A stretch of 64,000 bases of DNA, from positions 3,844,001 to 3,908,000 of the forward strand of contig NZ_CP074405.1 in the NCBI RefSeq assembly GCF_018388445.1. The letters are read 5' to 3'. This DNA comes from Cellulomonas wangleii (GTDB taxonomy: Bacteria; Actinomycetota; Actinomycetes; Actinomycetales; Cellulomonadaceae). The notes under the pieces were generated by a model, which worked only from the letters and a program-made list of their open reading frames with translations, ran no database searches and was not told where the DNA came from. Shown here piece by piece: positions 36,993 to 43,215 of this stretch (positions within the stretch are counted from its first letter, which is position 1; every line of letters starts with the position of its first letter). The translations under genes were made by a program, and so were the position numbers.

Positions 36993-37952
36993 ATGCCCGA
37001 CACCGCACCGCCGCAGGACTCCGTCGGGGGGGACCCGAGCGGTCGCCCGGTCGGGCACGACGGCGCCCGGGTGGACGTCGTCGAGCGCGACGCCTGGGCG
37101 CTCGGCCCCGGCCCGGCGGCGTTCGTGGCCCTGCTGGCACTGACCGGGCTCGCCGCCTCGATCCCGCTGTTCATCGTCGCCGACATCACCGGGCAGAACT
37201 GGTACGGCGTCCTGGGCATCGCCACCCTCGTCCTCGGGGTGGTGCTGCTCACCTCCATCGCCGTCATCAGCCCCGGGCAGACCCGCGTGGTGCAGTTCTT
37301 CGGCCGCTACATCGGCACCATCCGGCGCACCGGCCTCGTCCTCACCGTGCCGCTGACGTTCCGCAAGAACGTGTCGGTGCGCGTGCGCAACTTCGAGACC
37401 AACGAGCTCAAGGTCAACGACGCGGACGGCAACCCGATCAACATCGCGGCCATCGTCGTCTGGCAGGTCGCCGACACCGCCAAGGCCACGTTCGCGGTCG
37501 AGGACTACGCCGACTTCGTGCGCGTGCAGTCCGAGTCCGCGCTGCGCCACGTCGCGATGTCGCACCCGTACGACCACGCGGACGACGGCGAGAACTCGCT
37601 GCGCGGTGCCACCGACGTCGTCTCCGCGGAGATCGCGGCCGAGGTCGCGGCCCGCGTCGTCATCGCCGGCCTCGAGGTCATCGAGGCGCGCATCTCCAAC
37701 CTCGCGTACGCCCCGGAGATCGCCCAGGCCATGCTGCAGCGCCAGCAGGCAGGCGCGATCATCGCCGCCCGCGAGCGCATCGTCGAGGGTGCGGTGTCGA
37801 TGGTCGAGGGCGCACTGGGTCGGCTCGAGGCGGACGGTCTGGTCACGCTGGACGACGACCGCCGGGCCGCGATGGTGTCCAACCTGCTGGTCGTGCTGTG
37901 CGGCGAGTCCCGCGCGACACCCGTCATCAACACCGGGTCGCTCTACGCGTGA
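36993..37952 (+). CDS. SPFH/Band 7 domain membrane protein
   Basis: Protein of 319 residues. Two hydrophobic segments lie at about 45-65 and 72-92. The SPFH domain follows (SPGQTRVVQFFGRYIGTIRRTGL, then FETNELKVNDADGNPINIAAIVVWQVADTAKA) and a helical C-terminal region (EIAQAMLQRQQAGAIIAARERIVEGAV) that would oligomerise. Such proteins scaffold membrane microdomains. GGAGG precedes the ATG. The stop overlaps the start of the ribbon-helix-helix gene, so the two are translationally coupled. Confidence 0.9.
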   Translation: MPDTAPPQDSVGGDPSGRPVGHDGARVDVVERDAWALGPGPAAFVALLALTGLAASIPLFIVADITGQNWYGVLGIATLVLGVVLLTSIAVISPGQTRVVQFFGRYIGTIRRTGLVLTVPLTFRKNVSVRVRNFETNELKVNDADGNPINIAAIVVWQVADTAKATFAVEDYADFVRVQSESALRHVAMSHPYDHADDGENSLRGATDVVSAEIAAEVAARVVIAGLEVIEARISNLAYAPEIAQAMLQRQQAGAIIAARERIVEGAVSMVEGALGRLEADGLVTLDDDRRAAMVSNLLVVLCGESRATPVINTGSLYA

Positions 37953-38278
37953 CGGTCGACGAGCCCGCGGGGGCGCAGGGGCGCGAGGCCCCGGACGGCG
38001 AGCAGAGGGCTGCGCCGACCGGGGCCGGACCGGCCCCTGGCCCACCCGGGGTGGGGGGCGACGACGGCGCGCGTCCGGCCCGTCGCGAGCGGCGCCAGGT
38101 GCTGCTGCGGCTCGACCCCGCGGTGCACGACGCGCTGGCCAAGTGGGCAGCGGACGACCTGCGCAGCGTCAACGCGCAGATCGACCTGCTGCTGCGCCGC
38201 GCGCTGCAGGACGCCGGACGCATGCCGGACGCGGCCGGCGCCCCGCCGCGCCGCGGGCGGCCGCGCTCGACGCCGTGA
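37949..38278 (+). CDS. Ribbon-helix-helix (Arc-like) protein
   Basis: Protein of 109 residues. After a 45-residue disordered Gly/Pro/Ala-rich segment comes RRQVLLRLDPAVHDALAKWAADDLRSVNAQIDLLLRRALQDAGR, the beta-strand and two helices of the Arc/MetJ-type DNA-binding fold. The tail is basic (PPRRGRPRSTP). Database labels of such proteins as HicB antitoxins are common, but there is no toxin gene here; the partner is the SPFH gene. It probably binds the GCTATCA operator at 36943-36959 and represses its own operon. Confidence 0.82.
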   Translation: MTVDEPAGAQGREAPDGEQRAAPTGAGPAPGPPGVGGDDGARPARRERRQVLLRLDPAVHDALAKWAADDLRSVNAQIDLLLRRALQDAGRMPDAAGAPPRRGRPRSTP

Positions 38279-38282
38279 CGCG

Positions 38283-38314
38283 GCGCCGACGCCCCGGGCG
38301 AGGGGCGTCGGCGC
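38283..38314. terminator. 13-bp bidirectional hairpin
   Basis: GCGCCGACGCCCC pairs perfectly with GGGGCGTCGGCGC around a 6-base loop, in the 44-base gap between convergent genes. It can serve both the SPFH unit and the ABC permease gene. There is no T-run. Confidence 0.75.
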
Positions 38315-38322
38315 GGCAGCCG

Positions 38323-39117
38323 TCAGCGGAAACGACGCCCCTCGTCCGAGCGGACGGCGGCGACGGCGAGCGCCGCGAGGACGGCCGTCCAGGCGAGCAG
38401 CACCGGCAGCGCCGCCGGGCTGCCCTCGACACCCGTGGTGACCTGCACGATGAGGTCGCGCGCGGCCCGCGACGGCAGGGCCTGCGAGATCGCGTCGAGC
38501 CAGCCGGGGAAGACCTCGGGCGGCATGAAGACCCCGCCGGCGAACGCGAGCGGGAACAGCACGCACTGCGTGACGGCCAGCGCCGCCTTGGTCGACATGG
38601 AGAACCCGATCGCCATGCCGAGCAGCGTGAACGGCACCGCGACGCCCGCGACCATGGCCACGGCACCGAGCGCGCGCGCGGGCGTCAGCGTCGCCGACGT
38701 GAGCAGCACCCCGATGAGCACCAGCGGCACGAGCGCGAGGTACGCCCACAGCAGCCCGTTGAGGACGCGCCCGGCGAGCCGCGGGCCGGGCCGCGCGGGC
38801 AGCGTGCGGACGAACGTGTCGAACGGCTGCGCCCGGTCCTCCGCGACGCCCGCGCCGTGCGTGAACATGCAGGCCGACATGATGGCGAAGGTCCCGAGCT
38901 GCGCGATCGCCGCGGTCGACGCCAGGGGGTCGGCCATGATCGCGCCCTGCGGCACGACGAAGAACAGCAGCGCCAGGCCGGGGAAGAGCATGTTGCCGAT
39001 GACCGCGAGCGGCACGCGCACGGTCTCGAGGAACTGGTAGCGGGTGTGCAGCCACGCGAGCGACGCCCAGGGGCGCAGCGCCGGGGCCGGCACGGCCGCG
39101 CGGGTCGTCGTGCTCAT
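38323..39117 (-). CDS. ABC transporter permease (ABC-2 type)
   Basis: Membrane protein of 264 residues with six hydrophobic segments. The ABC-2 features are MLFPGLALLFFVVPQGAI near the start, a central MVAGVAVPFTLLGMAIGFSM, and the family segment LFPLAFAGGVFMPPEVFPGWLDAISQALPSRAARDLI. It forms the export channel for the ATPase encoded directly upstream (4-base overlap). The substrate is unknown: such pairs export drugs, peptides or lipids. It is the last gene of a four-gene coupled operon. Confidence 0.9.
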   Translation of the reverse strand: MSTTTRAAVPAPALRPWASLAWLHTRYQFLETVRVPLAVIGNMLFPGLALLFFVVPQGAIMADPLASTAAIAQLGTFAIMSACMFTHGAGVAEDRAQPFDTFVRTLPARPGPRLAGRVLNGLLWAYLALVPLVLIGVLLTSATLTPARALGAVAMVAGVAVPFTLLGMAIGFSMSTKAALAVTQCVLFPLAFAGGVFMPPEVFPGWLDAISQALPSRAARDLIVQVTTGVEGSPAALPVLLAWTAVLAALAVAAVRSDEGRRFR

Positions 39118-40094
39118 CGGGCCACCTCCGGGAGGGCGGGTGCGGCGGCCGCGGCGGCCGGCGCGGGTGCGTCGGGCGGGACGGCGGCGTCGCGCGTCGT
39201 GAGGGACAGGAAGGCCTCCTCGAGGGACGCGCCGCGCACCTCGAGGTCGGCGAACGGCACGCCCGCGGTGACGAGCGCGCGCACGGCGGCGTCGGCGTCG
39301 GACGCGACGAGGGTGACCCGCGTGCCTCCCGGGACCTCGCTGGTCCCGGTCACCTCGTGCACGCCCGGCAGCGCGGCGAGGCCGGCGACCGGGCCGGCGA
39401 CGGTGAGCGTCACCCGCCGGACGGCGACCAGGTCGAGGACGTGCGGCAGGGTGTCGTCGGCCAGCACCCGCCCGCTCCCGACGACCACGACGCGCTGGGC
39501 CAGCGCCTCGATCTCCTCGAGGTAGTGGCTGGTGACGATGACCGTGGCGCCGTCGGCGTGGTAGTCGCGCAGCGCCTGCCACAGCACGTGCCGCGCCTCG
39601 ACGTCGAGGCCGGTGGTCGGCTCGTCGAGGAGCACGAGGCGCGGGCGGCCGACGAGGGACAGCCCGACGGCGAGCCGGCGCTTCTGCCCGCCGGACAGCG
39701 CACCGGTCTGCCGGTCGGCCAGCTCGGTGAGGCCGAACCGTGCCATGACCTCGTCGCGGGGCATGGGGTCGGCGAAGTGCCCGGCGACGAAGTCGATGAC
39801 CTCACGGACCTTCAGCGTCTCCGGCAGGCCCGTCTCCTGCGGCGTGGTGCCGAGCGAGGTGCGCGCGGCGGGGTCGCGGGGGTCGGCGCCGAAGAGGCGG
39901 ACGGTGCCCTCGTCCGGGGTGCGCAGCCCGGCGACCAGCGACAGCAGGGTCGTCTTGCCGGCGCCGTTGGGGCCCAGCAGGCCGACGATCTCGCCCGCGT
40001 CGACACGCAGGCTGACGTCGTCGAGCGCGGTGACGGCGCCGAAGCGCCGCGTGACGTGCTCGACGAGCACGGGGGGTGGGGTGTCGGTGCTCAT
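39114..40094 (-). CDS. ABC transporter ATP-binding protein
   Basis: ATPase of 326 residues: Walker A GPNGAGKTT (41-49), Q-loop in TTPQETGLP, signature LSGGQ (132-136), Walker B LVLLDE (152-157), and the H-loop in VTSHYLEEIEALA. After residue 215 comes a C-terminal regulatory domain seen in drug-export ATPases (DrrA-like). A Pro/Ala-rich tail ends the protein. The start overlaps the regulator gene by four bases, and the stop overlaps the permease gene. Confidence 0.94.
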   Translation of the reverse strand: MSTDTPPPVLVEHVTRRFGAVTALDDVSLRVDAGEIVGLLGPNGAGKTTLLSLVAGLRTPDEGTVRLFGADPRDPAARTSLGTTPQETGLPETLKVREVIDFVAGHFADPMPRDEVMARFGLTELADRQTGALSGGQKRRLAVGLSLVGRPRLVLLDEPTTGLDVEARHVLWQALRDYHADGATVIVTSHYLEEIEALAQRVVVVGSGRVLADDTLPHVLDLVAVRRVTLTVAGPVAGLAALPGVHEVTGTSEVPGGTRVTLVASDADAAVRALVTAGVPFADLEVRGASLEEAFLSLTTRDAAVPPDAPAPAAAAAAPALPEVAR

Positions 40095-40396
40095 TCCTGC
40101 GCTCCTTTGAGCAGCTCCGTGAGGGTCTGCGTGTACCGCTCGAACGCGAGCCGTCCGGCGGGGGTCAGCTCCACGTACGTCGCCGGGGTCCGGCCGACGT
40201 GCGTCTTGGTCTGGGTGACGTACCCGGCGTCCTCGAGGCGCCGCAGGTGCGTGGACAGGTTCCCGGCGGTCATGTCGAGCAGCTTCTGCAGCCGGGGGAA
40301 GGAGACCCGGTCGCCGCGGTCGAGGGCGGCGAGGGTGGCGACGACCCGCAGCCGGGACGCCGAGTGGATGACGGGGTCGAGATCGACCTCGCTCAT
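40091..40396 (-). CDS. Winged-helix transcriptional regulator (MarR/ArsR-like)
   Basis: DNA-binding protein of 101 residues: VIHSASRLRVVATLAALDRGDRVSFPRLQKLLDMTAGNLSTHLRRLEDAGYVTQTKT, the recognition helix being TAGNLSTHLRRLE. The end matches the 'transcriptional regulator, winged helix' family PF13601. It lacks a ligand domain and cysteines. It overlaps the flanking genes by four bases on both sides. The TGCAAA inverted repeats at the head of the operon (41050-41073) are its likely target. Confidence 0.87.
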   Translation of the reverse strand: MSEVDLDPVIHSASRLRVVATLAALDRGDRVSFPRLQKLLDMTAGNLSTHLRRLEDAGYVTQTKTHVGRTPATYVELTPAGRLAFERYTQTLTELLKGAQE

Positions 40397-41058
40397 GCGC
40401 GCCGCCGTCGCACCGCGGCCAGGCCCGCGCCGACGAGCATCCCGCCGCCGCCGGCCACCGACATGACGAGGTAGCCGGCGGGCATGGCGACCAGGCCGGC
40501 GGCCGCCGCGGTGACGATCATCCAGCCGCCGAGGACGTACATCGACACCTCGCGCCACAATGCGCCCCCGGCCATGTAGAGCAGGCCGACGACCAGGCAG
40601 GCGACCCCGTTGGCGACGACGGTGACGACCACCGGGCTCGCGTCGGCGCGCACGACGCCCGCGACGAGCAGGCCCTGGCCGACGAACCCCAGCATCCAGG
40701 CCCAGCCGTACATCGCACCGACCTGGCGGCTGGTGCCGGCGAGCCCGTGGGTGGCCCGCGTGACGTGGACGAGCGTGACCACGAGCCCGGCGATCGCCAG
40801 CACGCCGAACACGAGGCCGCCGACTCCGGTGGCCGTGCGGGTGGGCGACGTGGTGGCGGTCCACCACTGCGCGCCGTAGCCCAGGAGCCAGGCGACGCCC
40901 CAGACGCCGAAGAGCACGCGGTCGTCGACGTCGGAGTCGCGCACGCGGCGCTGCTGGGCGGCGACGATCGCGAGCCCCTCGCGGGGGTCGGGCGGGGTGT
41001 CGTCGTCGGGTGCGTCCGGCGCGGCGGACCTCCGCGCGTCGTCGTTCGAGTTTGTCAT
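40393..41058 (-). CDS. Multispanning membrane protein, first gene of the ABC exporter operon
   Basis: Protein of 221 residues. After an acidic N-terminus (about 45 residues) it has six hydrophobic segments, starting VLFGVWGVAWLLGYGAQWW and ending MSVAGGGGMLVGAGLAAV. I do not recognise a named family. Its position ahead of a winged-helix regulator and an ABC exporter is common in actinobacteria and suggests a sensory or accessory role. The ATG at 41058 lies inside the operator, so the mRNA leader is short or absent; an upstream GTG at 41067 would add three residues. Confidence 0.75.
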   Translation of the reverse strand: MTNSNDDARRSAAPDAPDDDTPPDPREGLAIVAAQQRRVRDSDVDDRVLFGVWGVAWLLGYGAQWWTATTSPTRTATGVGGLVFGVLAIAGLVVTLVHVTRATHGLAGTSRQVGAMYGWAWMLGFVGQGLLVAGVVRADASPVVVTVVANGVACLVVGLLYMAGGALWREVSMYVLGGWMIVTAAAAGLVAMPAGYLVMSVAGGGGMLVGAGLAAVRRRRA

Positions 41059-41073
41059 GCAAACCACTTTGCA
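41050..41073. promoter_or_regulatory. Overlapping inverted repeats at the start of the ABC exporter operon
   Basis: GTTTG-TCATG-CAAAC (41050-41064) and TGCAAA-CCAC-TTTGCA (41058-41073) overlap each other and cover the start codon of the operon's first gene. The half-site TGCAAA/TTTGCA is repeated three times. The likely ligand is the winged-helix protein encoded by the second gene. Confidence 0.6.
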
Positions 41074-41193
41074 CCTGCGGGCGCTCTGCGGTCAAGACCC
41101 GCTCTCGTGCGGGTGCGTGGCCGGGACGGCCGGGCCGGGACACACCCCGGGGCCGGCCGGGCCGGCCGGGCGCACGGCACGTAGCCTGCGGGC

Positions 41194-42060
41194 ATGGGAC
41201 GTGCGGTCGGGGGGCGCGGGGGCGCGCGCGAGGACGACGGGCGCGGCAGCGCCGCCGGAGCCGTCGACGGGCTGCCCGACGCCGCGCCACCCCCCGGAGA
41301 GCGCGCCGTCGCCCGGCGGTTCACGGCCGAGATCTGGATCGTGCTGGGCCTGTCGCTCGGGAAGTCGGCGGTCTACGCCGTCGTCTCGCTCATCGCCAAG
41401 CTCACCGCGGGCCCTCCCCTGGCGAGCCAGACCACCACGCTCAACGCCAGCCGGTCGCCGCGCCCCTACCTCGACCTGACCTACCAGCTGCTGTCCATCG
41501 GGTTCGCGCTGCTGCCCGTCGCGCTCGCGCTGTACCTGCTGTCGGCCAACGGTCGCTCCGCGGTGCGGCGCATCGGGCTCGACCGCACGCGACCGTGGCG
41601 GGACCTGGGCATCGGCGTGGGGCTCGCGGCGCTCATCGGCATCCCCGGCCTCGGCCTCTACGTGGCCGGTCGCGCGCTCGGCATCACGGTCGAGGTGCAG
41701 GCCGCGGCGCTCAACGCGGCCTGGTGGACCGTGCCCGTGCTCATCCTCTCGGCGCTGCAGAACGCCCTGCTCGAGGAGGTCGTCGCGGTCGGCTACCTCA
41801 TGGAGCGCCTGCGCGACCTGCGGTGGCGGACGCCGGCGATCATCGCCGCCAGCGCGCTGCTGCGCGGCTCGTACCACCTGTACCAGGGGTGGGGGCCGTT
41901 CGTCGGCAACGTGGTCATGGGCGTCGTCTTCGCCGAGTACTACCGGCGCCGACGACGCGTCATGCCCCTGGTCGTCGCGCACACGGCGCTCGACGTCGTC
42001 GCGTTCGTGGGCTACGCGCTGCTGCCCGAGGAGTGGCTCGAGGCCATCGGCGTCACCTGA
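41194..42060 (+). CDS. CPBP family intramembrane metalloprotease/glutamic protease
   Basis: Membrane protein of 288 residues with about seven hydrophobic segments. The CPBP (Rce1-like) motifs are visible: E194-E195 in ALLEEVVAVGYL, H228 in GSYHLYQGW, and H263 in VVAHTALDVVAF. The first 42 residues are a charged Gly-rich cytoplasmic extension. In bacteria such proteins include immunity and maturation proteases; no bacteriocin gene is nearby. TAGCCT ends six bases before the ATG, indicating a leaderless start. Confidence 0.9.
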   Translation: MGRAVGGRGGAREDDGRGSAAGAVDGLPDAAPPPGERAVARRFTAEIWIVLGLSLGKSAVYAVVSLIAKLTAGPPLASQTTTLNASRSPRPYLDLTYQLLSIGFALLPVALALYLLSANGRSAVRRIGLDRTRPWRDLGIGVGLAALIGIPGLGLYVAGRALGITVEVQAAALNAAWWTVPVLILSALQNALLEEVVAVGYLMERLRDLRWRTPAIIAASALLRGSYHLYQGWGPFVGNVVMGVVFAEYYRRRRRVMPLVVAHTALDVVAFVGYALLPEEWLEAIGVT

Positions 42061-42071
42061 CGCCCCGCACC

Positions 42072-42122
42072 GCGGGGCTCACGGCACAGCGGGGGTCACG
42101 GCACTGCGGGGCTCACGGCACC
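42072..42122. repeat. Three 17-bp tandem repeats between convergent genes
   Basis: Three copies of GCGGGG(C/G)TCACGGCAC(A/T/C) follow one another directly, differing only at the seventh and last bases. They fill the gap between the CPBP gene and the HdeD-like gene and include the stop codon of the latter. Confidence 0.85.
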
Positions 42123-42697
42123 GCGGGACGGCCGAGGTCCTTGACCATCTGCCGCACCGCGAACCCGCTGACCAGGTTCATGGCGCCGCCGACGAACGCG
42201 AACAGGCCCAGCAGGACGCCGAACACCGCGAGCGAGCCCTGCGGCCGGGCGATGAGCAGCACCGCAAACAGCGTGCTGACCAGCCCGAACGCAAGCGGCC
42301 AGTGCCAGCCGGGGTCGCGGTAGCGGGACAGCGCCACCGCTCCGATGATCGAGACGATGCCGAGCACGAGCAGCCAGGCGGCGAGCAGGAAGAACAGCAC
42401 GCGCACGGTGGGGCCGGGCCACAGCACCACGACCGCGCCGACGGCGACGCCGGCGAGACCCTCGACCACCCACCACGTCCAGCCCGGGACGCCGCGGTCG
42501 AGCAGTCCCTGCACGACCAGCAGCACGCCGTCGACGATGGCGAAGATCCCGAAGAGCCAGACGATCGCCTCGAGCGACGCGGCGGGCTGGGCCATGAGCA
42601 GCAGCCCGAGCACCAGCAGCAGCACGCCGCGCACGACCGGCAGCCACCACACCTTGCGCACCGTCCGCACGACCTGCGCGGTGACGTCGTCGACCAT
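42113..42697 (-). CDS. HdeD/DUF308 family membrane protein
   Basis: Protein of 194 residues with six hydrophobic segments arranged as a repeat: VVRGVLLLVLGLLLMAQPAASLEAIVWLFGIFAIVDG, then later RPQGSLAVFGVLLGLFAFVGGAMNLVSGF. This matches the DUF308 repeat of HdeD-like proteins, linked to acid resistance in enterobacteria; the role in actinobacteria is not established. GAGGAGG precedes the ATG. It is a single gene. Confidence 0.87.
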   Translation of the reverse strand: MVDDVTAQVVRTVRKVWWLPVVRGVLLLVLGLLLMAQPAASLEAIVWLFGIFAIVDGVLLVVQGLLDRGVPGWTWWVVEGLAGVAVGAVVVLWPGPTVRVLFFLLAAWLLVLGIVSIIGAVALSRYRDPGWHWPLAFGLVSTLFAVLLIARPQGSLAVFGVLLGLFAFVGGAMNLVSGFAVRQMVKDLGRPAVP

Positions 42698-42826
42698 CGT
42701 GACCTCCTCACGGAGCCCTGCGGCCCGGGGACGGGTGGCGCGGTCGGTGACCACGCGGCGGCACCCCCGGGCCGAAGGTAGCGCGGTCGGCCGCACGGGG
42801 CGCGCCGGGCGCCCCGTGCGACGCGG

Positions 42827-43060
42827 TCAGTCCTCGCGGCGCCGCCCGCCGTAGCGGCGGTGGACGGCCTGCTTGCTGACCCCGAGCATCACGGCGATCG
42901 CCGCCCACGGGACGCCGGCGGCGCGGGCGCGGCGCACGGCGACGGCCTCGCGGCGGTCGACCTCACGGCGCAGCCGCGACAGCGCCAGCAGCGCGCCGAG
43001 CGGGTCGTCGTCCTCGGCGCGGGCGACCAGAGCGGTCATGTCGGCCTCCTCCTCGGTCAT
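42827..43060 (-). CDS. Small helix-turn-helix protein
   Basis: Protein of 77 residues. A charged helix (LGALLALSRLRREVDRREAVAVRRARAAG) leads into the helix-turn-helix VPWAAIAVMLGVSKQAVHRRYGGRR. There is no effector domain. Such proteins are frequent in actinobacteria, sometimes next to Clp N-domain genes; none is present here. GGAGG lies upstream of the ATG. Two copies of a strong palindrome (GTCAACA-N2-TGTTGAC) sit across its promoter, so autoregulation is very likely. Confidence 0.82.
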   Translation of the reverse strand: MTEEEADMTALVARAEDDDPLGALLALSRLRREVDRREAVAVRRARAAGVPWAAIAVMLGVSKQAVHRRYGGRRRED

Positions 43061-43086
43061 GCGTGGTCCTCCGTCGACGTCCTGAC

Positions 43087-43134
43087 GTCAACATATGTTG
43101 ACGCGCCCAGCGTGCGACGTCAACACCTGTTGAC
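43087..43134. promoter_or_regulatory. Paired GTCAACA-N2-TGTTGAC operators
   Basis: Copy 1 is at 43087-43102 (centre TA) and copy 2 at 43119-43134 (centre CC), 32 bases apart, about three helical turns. On the minus strand TTGACG inside copy 2 and CAACAT inside copy 1 are spaced 17 bases apart as -35 and -10 boxes. The mirror arrangement exists on the plus strand. Binding by the HTH protein encoded at 42827-43060 would close both directions. Confidence 0.75.
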
Positions 43135-43215
43135 CCCGTGGGCGGAGAGACGGCCGCACAGGACCCGCCGCAAGGTGGACGAGCGCCGTGCGGCACGCTG
43201 CCTAGACTCGCCATC

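Noticed and set aside
37949-38278. Antitoxin half of a toxin-antitoxin module
   Set aside because: The coupled partner is an SPFH scaffold protein, not a toxin. The protein is better explained as the operon's repressor.
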